Origin: Sphingomonadales bacterium UBA2683
GTDB lineage: Bacteria > Pseudomonadota > Alphaproteobacteria > Sphingomonadales > Sphingomonadaceae
Assembly: GCA_002354635.1 (NCBI GenBank)
Contig: DELZ01000004.1
Span: 186,001-250,000 of the forward strand
Direction of reading: 5' to 3'
DNA length: 64,000 nucleotides
Positions 33,067 through 42,069 of this stretch are shown piece by piece. The position numbers and the translations under genes are program-made. Each line of letters opens with the position of its first letter. Positions within the stretch are counted from its first letter, which is position 1. The notes under the pieces are model-generated. The model made no database searches and had not been told where the DNA came from. It was given only the letters and a program-made list of their open reading frames with translations.

Positions 33067-36000
33067 GTGGGTTTTCTCACCAACTTTCTCAGGCCGATCG
33101 GCCTGACACTGGCGGCATGCGCGCTCACTGCGCCGGCTGCAACGGTACTCGCTCAGCCCGAGTTTGCCGACGAACAGCCGCAGGCGCCGGATTTTGCCAT
33201 CGATCAGCCGCAAAATCATCCGCTGATCAGCAACATTGCGCGGGCAGAATGGGATATCGGCAGCCGCCGGCTGCAGAAATCTTCCAATCGCGTCGACATC
33301 CAGGTGGTTTCTCCTCCTGCGCAACCGCTCGAGATCACAATTTTCCACTTCGCCGACCCGCCCGGCTCCGAACAGATCCCCATCGGGAACACGATGTGCC
33401 GCGGTTTGCAGGGGTCTGTCCCGATCACGCTCGGCGGCGCCTTCGCGGGCACGCCGACAAGCCCCGCATCGGTCATGGCCACCGATTACATCCGCGCCGG
33501 TGAGCCGCTGATCATCTCGATCCTCGCGACGAGTCAAAATTTGAACGCGCTGGCGATCGATGCCTTTGATATCATCATCACGACGCCGACCGGCGATCGG
33601 GAGCAGATCAGCCTTGTCGAGTCCGCGGCCAATAGCGGCCGCTTTGTCGGCCTGATCAATACCGCTGCGGTGCCGCCCGCACCGGTTCAGGGCGATTGTC
33701 TATTGTCGGTCAAGCGCGGGGAAACCTTTGATATCACGGTCCACGCACTGGGAGGCAAGTCGATCGGCGTTGCGAAAGTCGATATCCTGGTCGATCCCTT
33801 CGGCGAGACCTTCGACAGCGGTGATGGCACGCCGATATCCGGCACGCGGGTCACCCTGATCGACAATGCGACGGGGCAGCCGGCTGAGGTTTTTGGCGAT
33901 GACGGCGTCTCGGCCTATCCCAGCACGGTCATTACCGGCAGCAGCGTGACCGACAGCAGCGGAACCGTCTATAATTTCGACGCCGGTTTCTATCGCTTTC
34001 CCTTCGCACGGCGGGGCAGCTACCGGCTGCTCGTCGAACCGCCGCAGCCCTACAGGTTCGCTTCGGCAGCAGCGCCCGGAGACCTCACCGGCCTGCGCCG
34101 GTCGGACGGACTTCCGTTCACCATTGTCGACGGTTCCTATGGCGGTATCATCATATTGAACGATCCGGCGCCGGTCCGGGTGGACGTACCGCTGGACCGG
34201 CCCGGAGCGCCACTCAGCATCTCCAAGGCCGCTTCCACGGCCCGGGCGGCCCCCGGAGACGCCGTGCAATATCGGATAACGGTGCAAAACAGCGATTCTG
34301 TACGCCAGACCGGCCAGATCACAATTTCCGATCAGCTGCCTGTCGCAATGCGCCTGAAAACCGGAACCGTCCGGTACAATGGCCAGCTGATCACACCTGC
34401 GGTCAATGCCAATGGCCGCGACTTTACGGTTCAAACACCACCCCTGCCTCCGTCGGGCAGTGCGCTACTGACATATATTGCGGAAGTGCGGCAGGACGCG
34501 CAGCCCGGCGATGCGCTGAATCTTGCCTCGGCCCGCGATGATCGGGGCACCAGCAGCCCGACCGTAGACGCGGTGGTTCGTATCGAACGCGACGGCATTT
34601 CCGAACGATTCACGCTCGTTGGCCGGATTACCAATGGCGGCTGTGACATCGATCCCCGAAAGGCCGCCGGGATTGGCGATATTCGTGTCATGCTGCAGGA
34701 CGGGACTTACACCGTCACCGACAGCGACGGACGCTATCATTTCGAAGGACTGCGTCCGGGTCTGCACGTGGTTCAGGTCGACCCGTCGACCTTCCCCGCC
34801 GATATGGCACCCGTCGATTGCGCACAGAATACGCGCAGCGCCCGCAGCGCCATCTCCCGGTTTGTTGAAGGCCGCGGCGGTGCATTGAAACGTGCCGATT
34901 TCCGCGCGAAAAAAGTTGCCCCAAGAGAGATGCGTGCCGCGAAATCCTATCACAAGCCGGACATTCTTTCCGATCCGGAAGCAGCCGGCGCCGATCACGA
35001 CTGGGTCACCGGTCAGCAGCCGGGTATCGCCTGGCTGTTCCCGGCGGAAGATCACAATCCGCGGGTAAAGGCGCTGCGCGTCGCCATAAAGCATGGCGCA
35101 AGCCAGAAGGTCGAACTGTCGATCAATGGCAAGGCGGTCAATCCTCTTGCCTTCGACGGCACCAAAAAGAGCGCCGACGGCCAGATCCGCGTCAGCACCT
35201 GGCGCGGAATCGAGATTGAAGACCGCACCAATATTCTGGAAGCGCGCGTTGTCGATCAGGACGGCAAGCTGGTCCGGCAACTGGAACGGAAAGTCCATTA
35301 TGCCGGCAGTCCGCTCCATGCCGAACTGCTCAAGGACCGCTCGATTCTTGTCGCCGACGGCGTTACCCGTCCGGTCATCGCCGTTCGGCTGACCGACCGG
35401 GACGGCAAGCCTGCGCGACACGGCATGGTGGGCGACTTCGCTGTTCCCGCGCCTTATGCCCCCGCGATTGAAATTGACGCCCGGCAAGCCAACCAGCTCG
35501 CCGGTCTCGAACGCGGCAGGCCGGTGTGGCGGGTCGAGGGCGAAGAAGGCATCGCCTATATCGAACTGGCGCCGACCACCGCTTCCGGCTCGCTCAGCAT
35601 CTCCTTCCCCTTCCGCGATGGCGAAGTCGAACGGACCCAGCGTATCGCAACCTGGCTCGATCCCGGCGACCGGCCGTGGACCGTGGTCGGCTTTGCCGCC
35701 GGCACCATCGGCTTCAACACGCTCGACGAGCGACTGGAGAATTTGGTCGACGAGGATAACAATATCAACGTCGATGGCCGCATCGCGCTCTATGCCAAGG
35801 GCCGGGTCACCGGGAAATGGCTGATGACGCTGGCCTATGACAGCGACAAGGAAGCGGACGAGACCCGCTTTCAAAGCGTCATCGATCCGCGCCGCTATTA
35901 CACCGTCTACGCCGACCGCAGCGAACAGCGCTATGACGCCGCATCGGTGCGCCGCCTCTATCTGAAGCTGGAAAGACCGCAATTTTATGCGCTGTTCGGC

Positions 36001-38205
36001 GATTACGAGACCGGGATCGACGAACCCGTGCTTGCCCGCTATCAGCGCGCCTTCAACGGCATCAAGGCCGAATATCGCAGCGACAGGGTCCATCTCAACG
36101 CCTTTGGCGCGGACTCGCCCAATCGTTTCCGCCGCGAGGAGATACAGGGCAACGGCCTGTCCGGCCCCTATGCCCTGGCGACCCGCGATATCCTCGCCAA
36201 CAGCGAGCGGATCACGCTGGAAACGCGCGATCGTTTCCGCTCCGACCGGATTGTCGAACGGCGCGAACTGACCCGGCATATCGACTATGACATCGACTAT
36301 CTCGCTGGCACGCTGCGTTTCCGTGAACCGATTCTGAGCCGCAGCAGCGGCCTCGACCCGCAGTTCATTATCGCTGCCTATGAGGTTCTGGGTGTCGGCG
36401 ACCGCAATCTCAACGCAGGCGGCCGGGCGACCTACCAGAGTATCGACGAAAAGATCAAAATCGGCGCGACGGCGGTCCATGACGAGAATGAAAGCGTGAA
36501 AACCGAAATGCTCGGTGTCGATTTCCGCTATCGGCCGGACCTCAAGACCGAAGTGCGGGCGGAACTTGCTGTCACCGACAACGAGGCAAAAACCGGCGCT
36601 GCACCCAATGCCGGGCAAGCGGCCACCGCGTGGCTGGTCGAGGCGGAACATCACGGATCGAAATTCGACCTGCTGGCCTATGTCCGGCGCCAGGCAACAG
36701 GCTATGGTCTGGGACAGTTGAACGCGGCAGAAAACGGAACCCGCAAATTCGGTATTGACGGCCGGGTCCGTATCCGCGAAAATCTTTCGCTTGCGGTCAC
36801 CAGTTATCAGGAAAATTTCCTGGCATTGGCTGCCCGCCGCCGGTCCGGCACGGCACAACTGGAATATCGTACGGACAGCACGTCATTCCGCGCCGGCATG
36901 GTCTATGCCAATGACCGGCTTTCCGATGGCACGGTCAACGAGTCCACGCTTGTAAGGCTCGGCGCGACCCAGCGGTTGTTTGACGGCAAGCTGGAACTCG
37001 ACGCGCAAACCGAATTTGCTCTGGGCGGTCAGGACGAAAGCATCGACTTCCCTGCCCGGCACAGTTTCTCCGCTCGCTATGCGGTGACCGAAGACATCAA
37101 GATCATCGGCACTTACGAGATTGCTGATGGCGAGAATCTCGATTCCCGCACAGCCCGCATCGGCGTCGATGTCAGCCCCTGGGAAGGCGCGCGCATTGTC
37201 AGCAGCATGAACCAGCAGGAAATCACCGAATATGGCCCGCGCACCTTTGCCGCTTATGGCCTGACCCAGAGCATTCCGGTCGGCGACAAATGGACCATAG
37301 ATTTCTCGCTGGACGGCAACGAAACTCTGGGCGGATTTGACCGCAGCGATGTCGTCAACGACCTGCAACCGGTCGCTTCCGGCGGATTTCTCGGCAACAG
37401 CGCGACGCTGACCGAGGATTTTCTCGCCGTGACCGCCGGTGCCACCTATCGCAACGCGGACTGGAGCTGGACCAGCCGGGCGGAATATCGCGATGGTGAC
37501 ATCAGCACCCGCTACGGAGCGACGACAGCGCTGCTCAAGCAGATCGGCGAAGGCAGCGCCCTCGGTGCCCTGGCCAGCATATTCATTGCCAAGGACCAGG
37601 CCGGAGTCAGCACGCGCGTGATCGAAGCGGAAGCCAGCTGGGCGCATCACCCGGCGGACAGCCGGTGGTCCTGGCTGGGAAAACTGGAATTCCGCGAAGA
37701 TCGCGTGCGCAACGCGGTGGCCGGGACCTCCGGGCCGATCGGCGGTGCGCCGCTGCTGGTCAATGGCGATGTCACGTCGCGCCGGATTATCAACAGTCTC
37801 AGCATCAATTACACACCGATTGACGCGAATGACGGCCTGTTTACCGAGGCCGGCGAATATAGTCTCTTCTGGGGCAGCCGCTATGTCTTCGACCGCTTTG
37901 GCGAAGATGATGTCAAAGGCTGGAGCAATGTGGTCGGCGCCGACGTCAAGTTCGATCTATCGGACACGCTCGACGTCGGGGCGCAGGGTACGGCGCGCGT
38001 CGGCAACGACTTTGACAGCATTGCCTATAGCGGCGGGCCGACGATCGGCATCACCCCGTTCAAAAATGCTTATATCGCCATCGGCTACAATGTCGTCGGC
38101 TTTGCCGACCGCGACTTTGAAGAAAGCCGCTACACCCGCGACGGACCGTTCATCACCTTCCGCCTCAAATTCGACCAGCAGAGCCTCGGCAGCCTGGGTC
38201 TCTGA
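33067..38205 (+). CDS. Giant outer-membrane beta-barrel protein with DUF11 and SdrD/Cna-B domains
   Basis: A 1712-residue exported protein starting at a GTG without a strong ribosome-binding site. Order: signal peptide to about residue 29; the ISNIARAEWD...SNRVDIQV module shared with its neighbours (54-80); beta-rich region; a DUF11-like domain around 380-505 (SISKAASTARAAPGDAVQYR); a Cna-B/SdrD-like domain about 515-575 (TVTDSDGRYHFEGLRPGLH); then from about residue 870 a long alternating-strand region resembling an outer-membrane barrel, ending GPFITFRLKFDQQSLGSLGL. The barrel has many Tyr/Arg/Glu strands and Asp/Asn turns. It likely anchors or exports the secreted partners. The function is not known to me. 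Confidence 0.85.
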   Translation: MGFLTNFLRPIGLTLAACALTAPAATVLAQPEFADEQPQAPDFAIDQPQNHPLISNIARAEWDIGSRRLQKSSNRVDIQVVSPPAQPLEITIFHFADPPGSEQIPIGNTMCRGLQGSVPITLGGAFAGTPTSPASVMATDYIRAGEPLIISILATSQNLNALAIDAFDIIITTPTGDREQISLVESAANSGRFVGLINTAAVPPAPVQGDCLLSVKRGETFDITVHALGGKSIGVAKVDILVDPFGETFDSGDGTPISGTRVTLIDNATGQPAEVFGDDGVSAYPSTVITGSSVTDSSGTVYNFDAGFYRFPFARRGSYRLLVEPPQPYRFASAAAPGDLTGLRRSDGLPFTIVDGSYGGIIILNDPAPVRVDVPLDRPGAPLSISKAASTARAAPGDAVQYRITVQNSDSVRQTGQITISDQLPVAMRLKTGTVRYNGQLITPAVNANGRDFTVQTPPLPPSGSALLTYIAEVRQDAQPGDALNLASARDDRGTSSPTVDAVVRIERDGISERFTLVGRITNGGCDIDPRKAAGIGDIRVMLQDGTYTVTDSDGRYHFEGLRPGLHVVQVDPSTFPADMAPVDCAQNTRSARSAISRFVEGRGGALKRADFRAKKVAPREMRAAKSYHKPDILSDPEAAGADHDWVTGQQPGIAWLFPAEDHNPRVKALRVAIKHGASQKVELSINGKAVNPLAFDGTKKSADGQIRVSTWRGIEIEDRTNILEARVVDQDGKLVRQLERKVHYAGSPLHAELLKDRSILVADGVTRPVIAVRLTDRDGKPARHGMVGDFAVPAPYAPAIEIDARQANQLAGLERGRPVWRVEGEEGIAYIELAPTTASGSLSISFPFRDGEVERTQRIATWLDPGDRPWTVVGFAAGTIGFNTLDERLENLVDEDNNINVDGRIALYAKGRVTGKWLMTLAYDSDKEADETRFQSVIDPRRYYTVYADRSEQRYDAASVRRLYLKLERPQFYALFGDYETGIDEPVLARYQRAFNGIKAEYRSDRVHLNAFGADSPNRFRREEIQGNGLSGPYALATRDILANSERITLETRDRFRSDRIVERRELTRHIDYDIDYLAGTLRFREPILSRSSGLDPQFIIAAYEVLGVGDRNLNAGGRATYQSIDEKIKIGATAVHDENESVKTEMLGVDFRYRPDLKTEVRAELAVTDNEAKTGAAPNAGQAATAWLVEAEHHGSKFDLLAYVRRQATGYGLGQLNAAENGTRKFGIDGRVRIRENLSLAVTSYQENFLALAARRRSGTAQLEYRTDSTSFRAGMVYANDRLSDGTVNESTLVRLGATQRLFDGKLELDAQTEFALGGQDESIDFPARHSFSARYAVTEDIKIIGTYEIADGENLDSRTARIGVDVSPWEGARIVSSMNQQEITEYGPRTFAAYGLTQSIPVGDKWTIDFSLDGNETLGGFDRSDVVNDLQPVASGGFLGNSATLTEDFLAVTAGATYRNADWSWTSRAEYRDGDISTRYGATTALLKQIGEGSALGALASIFIAKDQAGVSTRVIEAEASWAHHPADSRWSWLGKLEFREDRVRNAVAGTSGPIGGAPLLVNGDVTSRRIINSLSINYTPIDANDGLFTEAGEYSLFWGSRYVFDRFGEDDVKGWSNVVGADVKFDLSDTLDVGAQGTARVGNDFDSIAYSGGPTIGITPFKNAYIAIGYNVVGFADRDFEESRYTRDGPFITFRLKFDQQSLGSLGL

Positions 38206-38215
38206 GGATGAAAGT

Positions 38216-38353
38216 CCTCCCTGGCACGGGGAGGGGGACCGCGCGAAGCTTGGTGGAGGGGGCGTGCGTCTGAACGCAGCGCCCCGCCCAGAGTCCCCTC
38301 CGTCACGCCGCCGCCTGCGGCTATGGCGCGCCGCCTCCCCGCAAGCGGGGAGG
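38216..38353. repeat. Intergenic palindromic repeat, family A copy 4
   Basis: It lies between the barrel gene and bkdB, which converge. It starts CCTCCCTGGCACGGGGAGGG, contains GGTGGAGGGGGCG and CCCCTCCGTCACGCCGCCG, and ends CCTCCCCGCAAGCGGGGAGG. The orientation is reversed relative to copy 3. It may serve as a two-way transcript end. Confidence 0.83.
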
Positions 38354-38363
38354 ATTTAAACAA

Positions 38364-39677
38364 TCAATCCGCGAACAGCAGCACCGGCGTTTCCAGAAAA
38401 TGCTTGAGCGCCTGCACGTAACTGGCCGCGTCATAGCCGTCGACCACCCGGTGATCGCAGGATATCGACAGGTTCATCAACTTGCGCGCGTGAATCTCGC
38501 CATCGATGATCACCGGCCGCTCGACAATCTTGTTCGGTCCGATAATCGCCACTTCGGGACGGTTGATGACGGGCGTTGTCGCGATTCCGCCCAGGGGGCC
38601 GAGCGAAGTCAGCGTCAGTGTCGATCCCGACAATTCCGCCGCTTTCGCCGTTCCGTCGCGGGCGGCAGCGGCCAGACGGCCGATTTCCGTCGCCAGTTGC
38701 CAGATGTTCATATCCTGCGCGTTGCGCAGAACCGGCACCATCAGCCCCTGATCGGTCTGGGTGGCCATGCCGAGATGCACCGCGCCATGCCGTGTGACAA
38801 TGCCCGCCTCGTCGTCATAAATGGCATTCAACATGGGAAAATCGGGCAAGGACTTGCAGATTGCGGCGATAATCAGGGGCAAAATCGTCAGTTTCGGACG
38901 ATTGCCGCGATTGGCGTTGAGATCGGAACGCATGTCCTCGATCTCGGTCATGTCGATTTCGTCGACATAGGAGAAATGCGGAATATTGCGTTTCGATTCC
39001 GCCATGTTCTGGGCAATCTTGCGGCGCATGCCGATGACCTTGATGGTTTCGTCTTCACGTTTTTGCGAGCTGCCCGACGGACGATAACCCTGCCCCGAAC
39101 CATAGTTCAGATAGGCGTCCAGGTCACTGTGGCGGATGTGTTCGCCCTGCGCCTTCACCTGGTTCAGGTCGACACCCAGATCCGCTGCACGCTTGCGCAC
39201 GGCGGGGGTGGCGAGCACCTTGCCGCGACCCGCGTCCGAGGGTTTCTCCTCGTTTGCAGCCAAATCAGTTACGGGCGACTCTTCAGACTCTTTCTTAGCT
39301 TTGACCTTTACCGGTTCCGGGGATGTTTTTTCTTTTGTTTCAACCACTTGCGCTGAAGTCGCGACGTCAGCTTCGGGCTGGTCGACAACCTCGTCAGATG
39401 CTTCCAATTCTTCCAATTCCTCCAGATCGACATCACCCTCGACCTCGATTTCGACCAGCATCGATCCGATCGCGATGATGTCGCCCTCTTCCCCGGCAAT
39501 CGCGGTGATCTTGCCCGAAACCGGCGCTTCCATTTCGACTGTCGCCTTGTCGGTCATGACGTCGGCCAGCTGGTCGTCTTCCGCGACCACATCGCCGATC
39601 TTGATATGCCACTTGACGATTTCCGCTTCGGCAATCCCCTCGCCGATGTCAGGCAGGTTGAATATATATTTGCTCAT
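38364..39677 (-). CDS. bkdB: Branched-chain 2-oxoacid dehydrogenase E2 (dihydrolipoyl acyltransferase)
   Basis: A 437-residue E2 core of a 2-oxoacid dehydrogenase. The lipoyl domain at residues 1-80 has the lipoylated Lys in DVMTDKATVEMEAPVSG. An acidic Glu/Asp/Val/Lys linker follows, then the subunit-binding domain (ATPAVRKRAADLGVDL) and the catalytic domain with SISCDHRVVDGYDAASYV near the C-terminus. The start at MSKYIFNLPDIGEG is chosen because it overlaps the E1-beta stop by 4 nt (ATGA). The closest match by pattern is the branched-chain rather than the pyruvate complex. Confidence 0.9.
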   Translation of the reverse strand: MSKYIFNLPDIGEGIAEAEIVKWHIKIGDVVAEDDQLADVMTDKATVEMEAPVSGKITAIAGEEGDIIAIGSMLVEIEVEGDVDLEELEELEASDEVVDQPEADVATSAQVVETKEKTSPEPVKVKAKKESEESPVTDLAANEEKPSDAGRGKVLATPAVRKRAADLGVDLNQVKAQGEHIRHSDLDAYLNYGSGQGYRPSGSSQKREDETIKVIGMRRKIAQNMAESKRNIPHFSYVDEIDMTEIEDMRSDLNANRGNRPKLTILPLIIAAICKSLPDFPMLNAIYDDEAGIVTRHGAVHLGMATQTDQGLMVPVLRNAQDMNIWQLATEIGRLAAAARDGTAKAAELSGSTLTLTSLGPLGGIATTPVINRPEVAIIGPNKIVERPVIIDGEIHARKLMNLSISCDHRVVDGYDAASYVQALKHFLETPVLLFAD

Positions 39678-40696
39678 GATTTCAGATCCCCGACAATTTT
39701 TTCCAGCGCTTCCCCGATCCGTACCGGGCCCGGGAAATAGGCCCATTCCAGGCTGTGCGGATAAGGCGTATCAAATCCGGTCACCCGCTCGATCGGCGCC
39801 TCAAGATGATAGAAACAGCGCTCCTGCACCAGCGCTGACAGCTCGGCACCAAATCCGCTCGTCCGCGTTGCTTCGTGGACGATCAGGCAGCGTCCGGTCT
39901 TCCTGACCGACTCTTCGATCGTCTCGACATCCAGCGGCACCAGCGTACGCAGATCGATAACCTCGGCGTTGATGCCATGTTCTTCTACCACCGCCTTGGC
40001 GACATGCACCATCGTACCATAGGCAAGCACCGTCACCGCATCGCCCTCGCGGACGATATTGGCCTTGCCCAGCGGCACGGTATAATGGCCCTCGGGCACT
40101 TCGGCCTCGGCAAATTTCGACCAGGGCAAGACCGGATTGTCATAATAGCCGGTAAACGGGCCATTGTAGATCCGCTTTGGTTCCAGGAACAGCACCGGGT
40201 CATTGTCCTCGATCGAAGCGATCAGCAGCCCTTTGGCGTCATAGGGCGTGGACGGAATTACCGTCTTCAGGCCAGACACATGGGTGAACATGGCTTCGGG
40301 CGACTGGCTGTGCGTCTGTCCGCCAAAAATCCCGCCACCAACCGGAGAGCGCACCGTCATCGGGGCGGTAAACTCGCCCGCCGAACGATAACGCAGCCGC
40401 GCCGCTTCTGAAATCAGCTGGTCCATGCCGGGATAGATATAATCGGCAAACTGGATTTCCGGAACCGGTCGCAAGCCATAAGCGCACATGCCCACAGCCG
40501 CGCCGATGATACCGCATTCGGAAATCGGTGTATCAAAGCAGCGGGTCTTGCCAAATTTTTCCTGAAGACCGGCAGTCGCCCGGAAAACTCCGCCAAAATA
40601 GCCGACATCCTCGCCCATGATCACGACATTCTCATCGCGCTGCATCATCGTTTCGAGACCACTGTTGATGGCCTCTATCATGTTCATGACGGCCAT
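39674..40696 (-). CDS. bkdA2: Branched-chain 2-oxoacid dehydrogenase E1 beta
   Basis: A 340-residue E1-beta subunit that forms, with E1-alpha, the TPP-dependent decarboxylase. Typical motifs are VIMGEDVGYFGGVFRATAGL, DTPISECGIIGAAVGMC, RSPVGGGIFGGQTHSQSPEA and EVIDLRTLVPLD. It overlaps the end of E1-alpha by 13 nt and bkdB by 4 nt, so all three are translationally coupled. Confidence 0.92.
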   Translation of the reverse strand: MAVMNMIEAINSGLETMMQRDENVVIMGEDVGYFGGVFRATAGLQEKFGKTRCFDTPISECGIIGAAVGMCAYGLRPVPEIQFADYIYPGMDQLISEAARLRYRSAGEFTAPMTVRSPVGGGIFGGQTHSQSPEAMFTHVSGLKTVIPSTPYDAKGLLIASIEDNDPVLFLEPKRIYNGPFTGYYDNPVLPWSKFAEAEVPEGHYTVPLGKANIVREGDAVTVLAYGTMVHVAKAVVEEHGINAEVIDLRTLVPLDVETIEESVRKTGRCLIVHEATRTSGFGAELSALVQERCFYHLEAPIERVTGFDTPYPHSLEWAYFPGPVRIGEALEKIVGDLKS

Positions 40697-41958
40697 TTGA
40701 TTTCCCGCTCTTTATTTGCCTGCGCTGCCTGTTCCCGAAGATGCCAGGGCATTTCCTCGAACACGTCCTGAAACATCGTTTCAAACGGTTGGTGCAGCCC
40801 GTGGCCCAATATGCCGTTTTTGGCCGCTTCCGTGACCGCTGCCTTGACCGCCTCGAGACAGTCTGCATCCAGCTGTTCCTGCTGTTCGATGCTCCAGACA
40901 CCACGTTTGATCAAATGCTTGTTCAGCCGCATGATCGGGTCGCCCAGCGGCCATTCTTCCCGCTCCTGCGCGCTGCGATAGGCGCTCGGATCATCTGAGG
41001 TGCTGTGCGCCTCTGCGCGATAGGTAAAATGTTCGATTAGGGTCGGGCCCTGGTTGGTTCGCGCCCGTTCGGCGGCCCAGCTGGTCGCGGCATAGACGGC
41101 CAGGGGATCATTGCCGTCAACCCGCAAGGCGGCAATACCGTATCCGGCCCCGCGCGCCGCAAAGGTGGTCCGCTCCGCACCGGCAAATCCCGAGAAGGAC
41201 GATATCGCCCACTGGTTATTGACGACATTCATGATCACCGGCGCGTTATAGACCGCAGCAAAGGTCATCGCTGCGTGAAAGTCGCCCTCGGCGGTCGAGC
41301 CCTCGCCACACCATACGGCGGCAATCCTGCTGTCTCCCTTGCTCGCGCTGGCCATCGCCCAGCCCACCGCCTGCGGATATTGCGTCGTCAGATTGCCGGA
41401 AACGGTGAAAAAATTCAGCTCGCGCGAACTGTACATGATCGGCAGCTGGCGCCCCTTGAGCTTGTCCGCCTTGTTCGAGAATATCTGGTTGACCATTTCG
41501 ACCATCGGATAGCCGCGGACAAACAGAATCCCTTGTTGGCGGTAGCTGGGAAAGCACATGTCATCCCCGTGCAACGCCATCGCGGCCGCAACCGACGTCG
41601 CTTCCTCGCCCGTCGACTTCATGTAGAAACTGGTTTTCCCCTGTCGCTGCTGGCGATGCAGCCGGTCGTCAAAAGTACGCAGCTGCACCATGGTGCGGAG
41701 CATCTTGAGCAATGTTTCGTCATCCAGCTTGGGATCCCATGGACCGACCGCCTTGTCGTCATCATCCAGCACGCGGATCATGTCATAGACCATGGCCTGC
41801 ATATCCTTGGGTGCGGAATGGATATCCGGCCGCGCCTGCGCGCCCGCCTCGGGGATTTCGAGATCGCTATAGTCGACCGTATCGCCCGGACGGAATTTCG
41901 GCTCGGGTATATGCAGGGTCAGCGGCGGCAAATTGCTTTTGGGTTCTTTATTAGCCAT
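40684..41958 (-). CDS. bkdA1: Branched-chain 2-oxoacid dehydrogenase E1 alpha
   Basis: A 424-residue TPP-binding subunit acting on the 2-oxoacids of Leu, Ile and Val. The TPP/Mg motif runs from WCGEGSTAEGDFHAAM to NVVNNQWAIS. FYMKSTGEEATSVAAAMAL and the phosphorylation-loop equivalent YRAEAHSTSDDPSAYRS are typical of the branched-chain family. GGAGAGG precedes the ATG. No E3 (lipoamide dehydrogenase) gene accompanies the operon, so E3 must come from elsewhere. Confidence 0.93.
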   Translation of the reverse strand: MANKEPKSNLPPLTLHIPEPKFRPGDTVDYSDLEIPEAGAQARPDIHSAPKDMQAMVYDMIRVLDDDDKAVGPWDPKLDDETLLKMLRTMVQLRTFDDRLHRQQRQGKTSFYMKSTGEEATSVAAAMALHGDDMCFPSYRQQGILFVRGYPMVEMVNQIFSNKADKLKGRQLPIMYSSRELNFFTVSGNLTTQYPQAVGWAMASASKGDSRIAAVWCGEGSTAEGDFHAAMTFAAVYNAPVIMNVVNNQWAISSFSGFAGAERTTFAARGAGYGIAALRVDGNDPLAVYAATSWAAERARTNQGPTLIEHFTYRAEAHSTSDDPSAYRSAQEREEWPLGDPIMRLNKHLIKRGVWSIEQQEQLDADCLEAVKAAVTEAAKNGILGHGLHQPFETMFQDVFEEMPWHLREQAAQANKEREIKWPS

Positions 41959-41977
41959 CGGGCCTCTCCAGCAGGAA

Positions 41978-41996
41978 TCGCACAGTTGTTGTGCGA
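41978..41996. promoter_or_regulatory. Inverted repeat upstream of bkdA1, candidate operator
   Basis: TCGCACA and TGTGCGA form a perfect 7-bp inverted repeat with a 5-nt spacer, 20 bp before the bkdA1 start codon. The position fits a repressor site or a leader hairpin. No regulator gene lies beside the operon, so the binding protein is unknown. Confidence 0.45.
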
Positions 41997-42069
41997 CAAT
42001 ATTCGTTCAACTTGCTGATACAATATTACAGAACCCGATTTAGGTCAATCTCCCTGCCCTTTTGTCGGA

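Noticed and set aside
31704..33128. 474-codon minus-strand frame opposite the secreted DUF11-like gene
   Set aside because: The plus-strand gene has a signal peptide and a ribosome-binding site; the minus frame is Gly/Arg/Ile-biased and spans several gene ends.
34465..36858. 797-codon minus-strand frame inside the barrel gene
   Set aside because: It is the complement of the large outer-membrane protein gene, whose signal peptide, domain order and barrel pattern are convincing; the antisense product has no recognisable fold.
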